Positions 38,986 to 49,078 of a DNA stretch of 64,000 bases are shown piece by piece. Every line of letters starts with the position of its first letter. Within the stretch, counting starts at the first letter, position 1. A model generated the notes under the pieces. That model was not told the origin of the DNA. It worked only from the letters and a program-made list of their open reading frames with translations, and searched no databases. The position numbers were made by a program, and so were the translations under genes. Source of the stretch: Loxodes magnus (taxonomy: Eukaryota; Ciliophora; Karyorelictea; Loxodida; Loxodidae); assembly GCA_946699065.1 (NCBI GenBank), contig CAMPDV010000143.1, forward strand, positions 558,001 through 622,000, given 5' to 3'.

Positions 38986-39957
38986 AAAAAATAAGGAAAT
39001 ATTTACGAAACTCGGAAATGGTTAAACATGGAAGTGTAGAAATTTTTTAGTACCAAAAGAGCAAAGAAACATAGAGGAATTCTACAACATTAAGAAATAT
39101 CAAATTTATTCAACACTTAACATCTATTCAATTTTAAACCCGGTAGAAATTTATATATAGAAGTAAGGAAAATAGTATGTATAGAGATCGGAACCGTAAA
39201 AGGTATAACGTGAGTTAATGGGAAAATGAAAATTTATTTAGAATTGAAATAGATCAAAGATCCAGAAAGTATACTAGATAAGTTAGACGAAGGAGGCATA
39301 AGCACTTACTTGAGTCATCCATCAATTTGAAAATGTATGAACTATAATAAATAAGGATATAACACAAATTAATACTTAAGATAAAAAGTTATAAAGGAAG
39401 GAATTAAAAATGCTAAGGAAGTAAAAACCAGGTTGATGCATTCGGAAATCAGGAATAAAATATCTTACTGTAAAGAGAAATAGATAGCGAAGGAAAAGAA
39501 AGTGAAGAAAACTGAAGAAATTTAACTTTCAATTACAATGCTACTTTGAACTTCTAGCAAAAGTAGCAAGCTTAAGCAATACTAAGTTACTTTAAAAGCG
39601 ATCGATTTTAAAGACTTAATTACAAAATTAAATAAATAAAACTGAGACGAAACAATCAATATCACAAAAAACAGAAAGTAAAATAGGAAATATGACAAAA
39701 AATCTGAAACAATTAGAAAACAGCGGCTTGAAGGAAATATGCATAAACACAACACTGTCTCAAAAAAGATAGAAACAAATATATAGAAAGATAGAATCGA
39801 GTAAAACATTTAAGAGATAAGTACAGGAAAAATAATAAGCATTAGAACGATTTGGTTTTCACGCTATTAAAGAAGAGAAAGCTAAAAATGCAGGGTAGGA
39901 GGATCAGAAAAATAGGAAATACAAGGAAATAATAATATAATAAAATAGACAGAATTA

Positions 39958-40610
39958 AACATAGGCACAGCAAATGTCAGAGGAATAAAATAAAACAAGA
40001 ATTAAACAATCTTATGTATGAAAAGAAGATAGAAATTATGGCTATTTAAGAAATATTAGCGGATCAAGCTGATGAAATGCCTTATATCTACGGATTCAGA
40101 GCAATAATAAGATTGAACACAAAAAATTGTAAAGGAGTATCATTTATATAAAAAGATGGAATTAATCGCAGAACCACTGTGTTGGATATAGCGGATCTCA
40201 ATCAAGCAGAATTATTTTAGAAATGAAGATTAATAGGTTTAATACTTGATGATCAACTAGCATTGATAAACGTATATAGCACTACAACATCTGACTCTGA
40301 TTAACTAATACCCTTTTACGAAGATCTATAATAATACATAATAGCAGCAAACAGCAAAGGATTATAAATTTTAATATTAGATATTTTAATGCCCATATTC
40401 CCCAATTTTTATCCTATGAGTAGAATAAGGCAAGGCTAATATTTATTTAATTTGATGAAAGATTATCTTTAGGAATGTAAAGATCCAAATAAAGATCCAA
40501 ACTTCATCAAAACGTAAGAGAAAGGAAAATTGAAAATAGAATACTTCTTAACGGATCAAAATATCACAACTAACATTATAAGAACAAAATTCTATCAATA
40601 GGAGATCATT
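39958..40610 (+). mobile_element. LINE endonuclease domain, decayed
   Basis: An apurinic-type (EEP family) endonuclease as found in LINE ORF2 proteins. Motifs in order: NIGTANVRG (first strand), a one-base frame break, EIMAIQEI (catalytic Glu motif), GVSFIQKDG, LALINVYSTTTSDSDQLIPF. The expected GDFN motif is degenerate (LILDILMP), and KIEYFLTD follows, matching KIDYFLTD in the copy at 58.1 kb. The enzyme would nick target DNA for target-primed reverse transcription, but this copy is dead. Helical sequence continues to about 41200 with no recognisable reverse transcriptase. Confidence 0.7.
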
Positions 40611-41083
40611 AGCCAGGTAAAACAAAAAAAAATTGAGGAAGAATATCGAAAAAATCATAAATTAAAAGGATAAGCTTTCGAATATTAAAGCAATAAAAGG
40701 TTCAAGAGATTCAAAGAATGATTCAAGAAAAAAGATCTTAGCGATTCCGCAAATTTAGATAGTGAAGTATAATATGAAAAATAATCAAAATACCTCCAAG
40801 AAGTGACCAAAGCTATATATGGCTTTGCAACAAATTAAACGAGAAAATATTAATATACAGCATTTAAAGAAACTCAAAAGATAACCGATTTAGTAGGGTC
40901 TAAACTAAAGTATTTATCTCCTATCTAAAAAATGAATTAAGGATAATTTAAAGTTCCAATTAACGACATTAATCAATGCTTTAAATGTCGAAGATGCTAC
41001 CTTGTATGTGTAGATGCTGGATATTCTGTTAATAATATTTAAAAATTCCTAAATTTTTCCTGAAATAGTCGAAAAGGACCGCA

Positions 41084-41209
41084 CCGAATGCTCTTTCGGC
41101 ATATTTGCATGTCCAGTAGAAAATGCATCTTAGATGGTACCAAGAACATTACTATATAAGTCGTGTCAGGGAACAGAAACTGGTCCTGATTATCCGAAAG
41201 AGCATTTGC
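41084..41209. repeat. Inverted repeat able to form a 13-15 bp hairpin
   Basis: AATGCTCTTTCGG (41087-41099) is the exact reverse complement of CCGAAAGAGCATT (41194-41206), with a G-T and a C-G pair extending the stem. The arms are about 95 bases apart and GC-rich for this window. It lies between the end of the LINE remnant and the simple-repeat tail of element F. Confidence 0.7.
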
Positions 41210-41289
41210 AGATTTACCTCCTTAGAACAAAAAATGAAGGAAAATAATTTAAATTTAATATTAGTTATAACAAAAATAATAACTTGCTA

Positions 41290-42122
41290 TAATAATAATA
41301 ATAATAATATACTTAAAGTTAGTAGAGTTTTGCATTCTCTGGAATTGCAACCAGTTCCTGCGGACAGTTTTTTTAACGTGGGTGTGATCCACGACCTTTT
41401 TATTAAGTGGAAGGTTACCACTGTAACCGTTCAAGTGGTCTTGCAAAAAGCTTTTATTTGTAGATCCCAGTTGGAGTTATTCATAGTTTATTGAGTTGTC
41501 TCCATGTTCTTTTCTGCTCTTATTCGTTTATTTTCTTTCATTATCAACAGTTTTTTAAAATATGTTGATTTGATTTGCAACATCAACAAAGTTTGTATTA
41601 TTGTCTTTATTTCGTTCTTTTTTATGATAATTTATTTTCTATATTTTCTAATCTTTTAATGAAACTTGTAGCAATCATTTCTTTTTCTGGATTCAATTCT
41701 GTTTTTAATTCTATTGGTATTTTTTCTATTTCCATTTTTGTGTCGTATTTAAAATTTTATTATGATTAAGTTCAGAGTTATTCTTCCGTTATTAATTTGC
41801 TACAAATAAGTTATCTTCTAAGTATTAGTAATTCGTTGTTCTAATCTTCTATGTTACTCATTAGTTCCCGTATTTTTTCGCCTAAGTTGTAAGTTGTTTC
41901 TTCATAATTTGAGATTACTTTTTACATTTGGTCTAATTAAATTTAAAGTTTTTTATTAGTTTCGTTTTTAGGTTAACTTATCTCTATTTATCCTACCATA
42001 ACTTTACCTTCTGAAGAAGAGCTTGACTCCTCCTATTGTTATTATTTTTTCTAAATTTCTTTTGCCGCTTTTCTCTTTAGGTTTCTAAGTTAATTTTTTG
42101 AGAGTCTAAGAGATTAATCCAT
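41290..42122 (-). mobile_element. Gag-like ORF1-only retroelement, copy F
   Basis: On the minus strand ATG 42122 starts MDQSLRLSKNQLRNLKRKAA. A Gln-rich basic region and a coiled coil follow (GEKIRELMSNIEDQNNELLI). After a frame switch there is an intact CCHC knuckle at 41588-41547, CWCCKSNQHILKNC; the Trp is TGA. The 3' part contains short palindromes, and the element ends in a run of seven TTA triplets (41310-41286). The size (about 830 bases) and organisation repeat those of B and E. No enzyme is encoded. Confidence 0.65.
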
Positions 42123-42310
42123 TTTTTTTTATATAATAACTTGCTATTTAGCATCTACTAATAGCTTCTTACACTGCCTTACCTTCTTAATTTTAGCATA
42201 AGCTAATAAAGAATTTATTGTATATGCAAGAAGATGCTTATTATTATTTAGGGATACTAAAATATAAAAATTTGCTACTTTTTAAATTAAATTAGCTTTA
42301 TTAGGTAGTT

Positions 42311-42375
42311 AGGCGGGAAATAGAATATAGTAAGTCTAATTTAAGCATTTAATAGATTTACCTCATATTAAACAT
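42311..42375 (-). promoter_or_regulatory. Repeated 65-bp motif with E2F-like site, copy 1
   Basis: On the minus strand it includes ATTAAATGCTT and, 20-25 bases later, ATTTCCCGCCTAA. The same arrangement recurs at 44994-45058. TTTCCCGCC matches the general E2F consensus. It lies about 190 bases upstream of the ATG of element F. A role as a promoter element is inference. Confidence 0.35.
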
Positions 42376-42551
42376 AAAATCCTAAGAAAAATTAATCTAT
42401 TATATTAAAAAGAACTTAGCTATTCTATCTTAGGGATATTGAATACTCTATTACATATCTTATTTTATATATAATCAAACCTTTACTGTCGCTTAGTATT
42501 AAATGATACTTACTTAATTTATTATGGGATATCTTTTAAAAATATTACTAA

Positions 42552-43736
42552 TCAAAGTTAGTATTGTGACTGACTGATTCCTTTCTGTTTCCTTGACTTG
42601 TTAACTTTCTAATTCCATTTTATCTTATAGCATTATTTAAGCTTTGTAAACTAAATTAATTTAAATCTTACCTTATAAGTGTGATGCAATTTTACTATTA
42701 TTAGAGTTTGCAGGTCTCGATTTTCTGGCTTGTTTTAAACTTCAGTTTAATCTTACAAAAATATTTTTGCTTCTGCTTAGATAATAAAATTTCCTTTTAG
42801 ACTTGAAAATCTTGATTTTATATTCGTAAATCAAAATCAAAGACTCAGTTTTACTTCAGTTTTAAAAATGTTTACTTGTATTATTAAGCTTTGTGCTAGC
42901 TCATAGATGGGAGATGTTAATAGTTTTTTAGATTTTTCTTTAGTTGAACTGCAACTTGGGATAAAATCGGTTTAACTAAATATCTCATTCTTATATGAGA
43001 AAAAGAAATAAGATATGGTTTCTTGCTTGAGCTGGAGTTTGAGAAGAACATGACTTCCCCAATAGAGAAATTAATATCAGTAATACATATCTTTTATGTG
43101 AAAAAAGTGACTCTTAAGCTTAACTGTGGACAAGACTTCTCATGTCGTTTAAAGCGGTTAGATAAATATTTTATTTTAAGACATCAGAGTCACAAGGAAG
43201 GATTAAATTATTTTTTCAGTTCTATTCTTATTGTCATGCTTTGTAGCTTCATCCTATAACATATGCTTTTAAATAATCTTAGACAGTGAATCTTCATTCT
43301 CTATATTCAACTCTAAAACTTCAATTTTATACCCCAACACGTTTGCTATCAAGTATTTTTCTAACAGCGATTATTAAACTTCCTTATTACAATTGACTAA
43401 TTAAACTATAAAAATAGTTACAAATACTAAAATCTCAATGACTAAGATCTTTAGTACCTTTTATATTTAACTAAATTATTAAATAAGATACTATATATTT
43501 CTATCCTTTATCTATAATCTCCCATTTTAAGGATATATAATTATTTAGCCTTTATATAGCTTATTAATTTTAGGTACTATAATAAAAATAACTTATATTC
43601 CTTTTAAAGTGAATTACTGTAAAGTTCGGAACTTTTTTTTAATATTTTTGGCTTTTGTAGTCGCTGGACTTGGTTGATTGGCTAGAAGGATCTGGTTAGT
43701 TAAGGTTTTTTATATTTAAAACTTTAACTTTTCCAT
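42552..43736 (-). CDS. Unknown protein
   Basis: 394 residues from ATG 43736 (MEKLKFQIQKTLTNQILLAN) to TGA 42554-42552, no intron. Guanine is concentrated at first codon positions throughout (for example VLELNIENEDSLSKIIQK and IIQAEAKIFLQDQTEVQNK), while the two other frames carry many TGA codons. A hydrophobic stretch (VIEILVFVTIFIVQLV) near residue 95 could be a membrane segment. Trp is TGA at four to five places. No family was recognised. It lies downstream of another minus-strand gene (44035-44862), with a 298-base gap. Confidence 0.55.
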
Positions 43737-44034
43737 GATTTATCAGCTTTCTTCATTATCATTTGATTCTATATATCTACTCTTTATAAAATTGCTATCT
43801 AAGTTACTTTTCTTTTATTAATTAATTTGGCTTCAAAGAGAAGCAAAAAGAATCGTAAAGATTTTACCTAGCACTTTGTAGAGTTTCATCTAACTTAAAA
43901 TAAATCCTAAAGACTACTAGCGATTTAAATCTTGCAAATCTACCTCTTAGATTCTCAAATTTTATCATACTTATTTATTGCTTACTTTCACATTTCACAA
44001 TTCAACTTTAAATCTTACTCTTGTAATCATTTTA

Positions 44035-44862
44035 TCACTAATCAATTTCACAGCTAAATATCTTAATAAATGTTTACCTATGTAGTGAATAATAATCTTT
44101 ATTTACTTTATTCAAGAACTAAGTTTTCTTACACTAACTTACTTGTTCAGTTATTTTTAACCTTGCTCTTCTAACATCTTATTTATAGATTATTTTATTT
44201 CCTTAAGCTTCAAATTTTATAATTTTCTTGTCTAAAATTATTTCCTTTAAGTATAGTAATATTCAGCCCAAATGTTTCATTAAGGCTTATAATATTTGGC
44301 TAAATTAATACCCCGCAACCATTCCTTGTATATCAAGATCTTTATTTTTTATTGTATACTACTTTCTAGATACTATTTCTGAGCTGATTAATAAATATAG
44401 CTTCTTTTTATAAAGATACTTGCTTAAGACTTTTTTCTTAACTTCAGTAGGAAGTTTAATTGAGTAACGCATAGATGCTGATAAAAGAACGCCTTTTGTT
44501 TGCTTAATTTACTTATGTCTGTTTATACAGTCTAGCTATTGTATTATAAAGAATCTTTTATTCTGCTACCATATATTCTTATGCTATTTCACTGCTGGAT
44601 TTATTACTTTTTTACCATTTTGTAGGATATTTCTAGATATCTGCTTTCTAGGTTTTTTGTCTTTAATGTTTTATCTAAATTTTTACCTCAGATCTTCACT
44701 GCCAGATGCTTGATTCCTTAGTTATACTTCAAGGTTTAAATTGCTCGCTTACTTGGAATAATTATCTTACTAGTAATTTTAATAAAATTTTTAGTCTTCA
44801 GCTTGCTTGGAATATCCTCTTATAGGGTCAAAAAAGATATATAAACATAAAAACCAAAACAT
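44035..44862 (-). CDS. Unknown protein with signal peptide or N-terminal anchor
   Basis: 275 residues from ATG 44862 to TGA 44037-44035. The N-terminus MFWFLCLYIFFDPIRGYS looks like a signal peptide or anchor. The remainder is basic and soluble (LRQKFRQNIKDKKPRKQISR, KLPTEVKKKVLSKYLYKKK, KDLDIQGMVAGYQFS). Only one internal TGA (Trp, in KHLGWILLYL) occurs, and TGA codons become frequent right after the chosen stop. Function unknown. A 65-bp motif with an E2F-like site lies about 130 bases upstream. Confidence 0.55.
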
Positions 44863-44993
44863 ACAGTAAAAATATCTTGTAATACTCTGCCAATTTCAAC
44901 GCTTAACTAGGATGCTACAGCTATCGTAACTTAACTAAAGCAAGATTGAACTTTAATACCTAGTTATTTAAAATTAATCTAATTGAAATAAAT

Positions 44994-45058
44994 TAGGCGG
45001 GAAATATAATTTAACAAGTATGGTTTCAAGCATTTAATAAATCTAGCTCATACTATTA
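44994..45058 (-). promoter_or_regulatory. Repeated 65-bp motif with E2F-like site, copy 2
   Basis: Matches 42311-42375: minus-strand ATTAAATGCTT followed by TATATTTCCCGCCTAATTT. A one-base length difference between copies within the block argues against coding. It is placed 130 bases upstream of the minus-strand ATG at 44862, consistent with a promoter element. Confidence 0.4.
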
Positions 45059-45535
45059 ATGAGGTTAGAAAGAAACTATTAATTATATGGTTTTTATTTA
45101 TTATTGTATAAACCTAAAGAATAATCAGTTTAGGGTGTTTAGTATTATACTTCTTGAACCTAAGCTTAAATGTGATACTATCTAAAGGTATTGTAATTTG
45201 ATTGATTTAATTTAGCTTTCTCTATTTTTTTCCTTTGACTAGATGTATTTCAATTCTTAAATTTTAATCCTAGTCTCTTTTAACTCTGTCAGTCTCACTT
45301 CTGTTTCAGTATAAAGTCCACTTACAAAGCAAATTTATCTAGCATAGATCTTTCCTTTTAAGTTAAAATTAGTTTACTTATTTTCATACTATACTTTTAG
45401 CTCTTTCATCCCTTGCTTCTGTTTGACTGTAGTAAAATCTTACAAAAATGCATATATCCCTAAATTGTAATATTGCCTATCCTTGATGCTGAAAGGTATA
45501 ACTGCAAGACTAAATTTAAGGGCTCTTTATACAAA

Positions 45536-48500
45536 ATGTTTAGATATTTTTGCATAATTTGGTTAGTTTTAAGTAATTTAGTCACAATCATGCATTAAGA
45601 AGCTAAATAGTTTTCCAAACTTTATTTGGAAGATATGAAATTGCAGATATAAGTCAATTAAAGCCAAAAGAATTACTTCATACAATAGGCTAAATTTAAA
45701 TTCGGGAAAGAGCTTAGAAACTATTTTTCTTATATGAGGGCAAACGATACTTATCTTACTTATAATAAGAAACATTATTTTAGCTAAGCTGAAGGAAAAG
45801 TTATTTACTATAAAGCTAGTTAAATATAATCATAAGCTGAGTTATTAGAGATACTAGAGGGATAAATATTTGCTTTTACTGATTCTTTTTCAAATTCTTA
45901 AATTGCAGCTCTAGTCCCAAACGCGCTCAAACATTTACAAATGTAAACAAGAGGTATTCATTCTCTAGACTTAAAGTCTAAATTATCAACTCATCCCTAC
46001 AACAGTCATATGATGATATTTTTCTCGAAGAGTGATTTTAAGATATTCTTTTAAAAATATACTAAATAGAAAGTTAAAACTAGTTAATAATACAAAAGAT
46101 ATTAATGAAAGATATCTTTTACATCTTTGAAATTAGCCAAATCATTATAATTAGATACCATTGTTTTTGTCTCCTGTTTAAGTATCTCTTTTAAAATCAA
46201 AAGCAAAATCTATATTATGCAAATCTATCCTAATTTTATTCTGGTTTTGAGCTTTAAGTAGCTTTATTATGAATAATGGTTTACTTATAGAAGCCATAGT
46301 ATAGATAAGTTTATTTCTGATTTTATGACGAAAAGTTTAAAAAAAACGATATTAAAAGATAATTAAAATTAAGCTGCGAGCAGACTTCAATAGCTTTATT
46401 TGAATAATTTTCCTGTAAGTTAGTATACTAATTAGAAGGAATTTGATTAGTGATTACTTTATATGATTCGATTTTAGTACTTTTAGACAACTGTGACATC
46501 ACTTATCTTATTTTAATTGAACCCTATTAATAACTCTTATAGATAGCTCAAACTCAGGACTAATTTAATTTATAGTTATCTTGCTTAAAAAAGGTTCCAT
46601 TTAGTGTATTTATAGTTAGATTGTTATATCTCATTTAAACTTTTAATGTTGGCTAGTTATAAGCAATAATATCTTTCTATCCAGATTTATAAATATCATT
46701 TTATGTATATCTTAGTTCTTGTGATGATGTTCGGAGTTTACTTATCAATTTTTTAGCAATTTCTTTCAAAATATATTAGGCTTATACTGCTAATTGATTC
46801 TAGTAGTTAGTTTACTTAGCCAATACTGTTAATAAAATAACGTACCCCATCTGCTTCAGTCATTAACGACTGTTTTTATATTTGATTATTGCAATATTTC
46901 TTAGTTGCTACTGACATATACTCTTTTGTTTCTTCATCACTAAACTCTTATTTATTTTAGTCTTCTGTACGTTATTTTAAATTTAGAAGTTTGAGTTATC
47001 TCTTTCACTTCAAAGTTGATATCAGTGACTTAAATAGAAAATATTATCAAATGTTTAATTAATGAGGAGCTTTCGTCTGCAGTTTGCTTGGGGTAATTTC
47101 TTATAATGTCATTTCAATTATTGCATTATTTATCTCTGAGCCTGTGGTAGGATTATTAGCCAACACCCTGCTAAACTTTAAAGTTTAGCTAAGATATTAC
47201 AGCTCTCAATCGCAAGACCCATTACAAACCTATAATCGTAATCTCTCTTTGACTATACCTGATTTGTCTATGAAGCTTAAGTTCACTAACAACTTAAGCA
47301 AAACAAGTATGCTATACCTTCTTTCATCTCAGAGTTAAATTATGTTCTAATTCTGGCTTTTTATAATCTCTAGAGGCATCATTTTCCAAACTAATCAGAA
47401 TATATAAATAATGAAAGTAGTTTATAAGCCTTTAGGTATCCTAGAGGTTTAAACAAGTAGCATTAGCCTATACTAAGCTTATATAATAAAAGCCTAGTTA
47501 ATTTAATTAAAGGTACTAGTATAAAGGTACTATACTAACTATCTCCTATTATAGAATTAAAGCACAAGCTTAAGAAGGTAATTTACTAATTAGCTTTAGT
47601 TTAGTTTATTAATCATTTAACTTTAAGCTATTTATCCTTAGTAAAGCTTAAAATGCTATTAAGAGAGGGGTTTACTATAAAGTTTAGTTATGAAGTGTAA
47701 GGGATATAAAGGACAGAAAAGACATAATTGGGAAAGGAAGAAATGGAAGAAGTTTCTAATAGGATAAGAATATCGGAAGTAAGGCTGAAACTTAAGAAGA
47801 AAGATGATAATTATCTTAATCTAGCTAAATGCTTCGCTATTTATAATTAGTTGCAACTTTGGAATAAGAGTCTAGGTTTATTTTATGTGGCTTAGAACTC
47901 TTCTAAGTATAAAGTACAGCTCCTATATAGAAAACTCTTGATTAATAAGAATTGGAATTTGGATATATTAAGACAGATTTAGTAAGATTCCACAAAGAAA
48001 CTAAGATATAAACTCTATAGAGTAAGGTAAAGCTACAGGATCTAAATTTGTAAGATCTAGTAATTTAAGCGATTCTAGCTGATCAATAATCATGCTTTAT
48101 TTAGCATAGACTAATATTCTGTCAATAGTTGTATTAAATAAGGAGAAAGATTAGCAAAAGAGACTTTTGAGCAAATCTTTCCAGATATTACAAGCATTAA
48201 AATTAAAATAATCTCTATTTCTGAATTAGAGTAAAGAAAAATGAGGAGCAAAAAGGTAAAACCATTTTAGAAAAATTTAACTTGCAAGATGTAAAGGGAT
48301 CGAGCTAATGAATAGAGGTAGAATAAAACTATATTTTAACCTCAAAGTGAAATAGATTGTGGAAAAGGATAGAAAGATTAAGCAAAAGAATGAAATAAAT
48401 AGTCCTTCTGAAAATTGAAGAAATATATAAATAACATAAATGATACCAACTCTAAGATTTAGGCTTAAAATCTAAAATAGAAATGAGAAACTTAAAAAGC

Positions 48501-48771
48501 TTCGTGAATTAAAGGTAGAAATATTTAGTATCAAGATTATGAGCCCTGAGAGATCTGATTTTGATTTCAAGAATGCTTATAATCAATTAGATAATAAAAA
48601 GCATTTTAGTCTTGTAAACTGGTAATTATAGAGCTCTCAAAAATAGGATATATAAGGAAATATTGCTAACTGCTTATACAGTGAACATTCAGAAGAATAA
48701 TTTTCCATTAGAGCTTATAAAAATCCTGTTAAATATTTTGTTTTAAGTAATTTGATGTTTTTTATATATGA
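45536..48771 (+). CDS. Large membrane protein of unknown function, interrupted by tiny introns
   Basis: ATG 45536 starts a signal peptide or anchor (MFRYFCIIWLVLSNLVTIMH). A long extracellular-type region follows, then membrane segments YILVLVMMFGVYLSIF and WGAFVCSLLGVISYNVISII, in which the Trp is TGA (47063-47065). The coding signal changes frame three times, and each change fits a GT-AG interval: 47447-47466 (20 nt), 48402-48420 (19 nt), 48728-48747 (20 nt). The spliced product is about 1,060 residues with a basic cytoplasmic tail (KEEMEEVSNRIRISEVRLKL, ERLAKETFEQIFPDITS) ending at TGA 48769-48771. The first exon is well supported; exon borders are predictions. No enzyme motif was seen. 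The architecture resembles the receptor-like gene at 13283 in general form only. Confidence 0.55.
47447..47466 (+). other. Candidate 20-nt intron
   Basis: GTTTAAACAAGTAGCATTAG has GT and AG ends. Removing it joins KPLGILE to PILSLYNKSLVNLIKG in phase 0, at the place where coding composition changes frame. Confidence 0.5.
48402..48420 (+). other. Candidate 19-nt intron
   Basis: GTCCTTCTGAAAATTGAAG; removal shifts the frame by one base, as required by the switch of coding signal near 48400. Confidence 0.35.
48728..48747 (+). other. Candidate 20-nt intron
   Basis: GTTAAATATTTTGTTTTAAG; removal leads within eight codons to a TGA stop, which the unspliced frame lacks for more than 500 bases. Confidence 0.35.
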
Positions 48772-49078
48772 TTTCTATTCAAACTAATTAATAAGAAGCT
48801 TATTTTATTTCATTCTTTTAATTAGTAAAAGTTTAAAGAAATCCTTTTTTGATTAAATGTAAGTGAAAAACAATAATTAATAACACTATTAGTTTTATAT
48901 ATTGTCTTGTTTTAAGATAAAAATAGAATTTTCAAATAAATGTTTAAGAAATAAGATACTTATAAGTATAATTAATAAATAAATAAATTGTTTAATTGTA
49001 TTGAAATAAAGTCAAGAAAATTATTAAGTGAAGTTATTTTAATTAAATAGTTATTAAAATAAGTTATAAAAATAAAAA

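Larger units (their letters stand above)
34468..39940. repeat. Large duplicated block, copy 1
   Basis: Matches 59660-63440 in the same orientation. It holds the RING-kelch gene and the 5' part of an adjacent LINE. After removing two insertions that copy 2 lacks (34535-35478 and about 38453-38985) the lengths agree at about 3.8-4.0 kb. Identity is uneven: about 37.1-37.86 kb is nearly identical to 61.2-61.95 kb, while the rest is visibly diverged. Confidence 0.8.
38150..39950 (+). mobile_element. LINE ORF1 region, decayed copy 1
   Basis: Plus-strand remnants of a non-LTR retrotransposon ORF1, homologous to 62180-63440. A helical stretch (HRIRQQLCANHYNGKRKE near 38165) is followed by the RRM-like domain, better preserved in copy 2. 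Here it is broken by frameshifts and by the S2 insertion at about 38453-38985. The 3' part is Lys/Gln-rich and leads into the endonuclease at 39958. ORF1 proteins of this type bind the element's RNA. Confidence 0.55.

Noticed and set aside
45536..48771. TAA acting as a stop near 48857 (Condylostoma-type code)
   Set aside because: A 20-nt intron at 48728-48747 leads to a TGA stop, and all well-defined genes in the window end at TGA. Not excluded.
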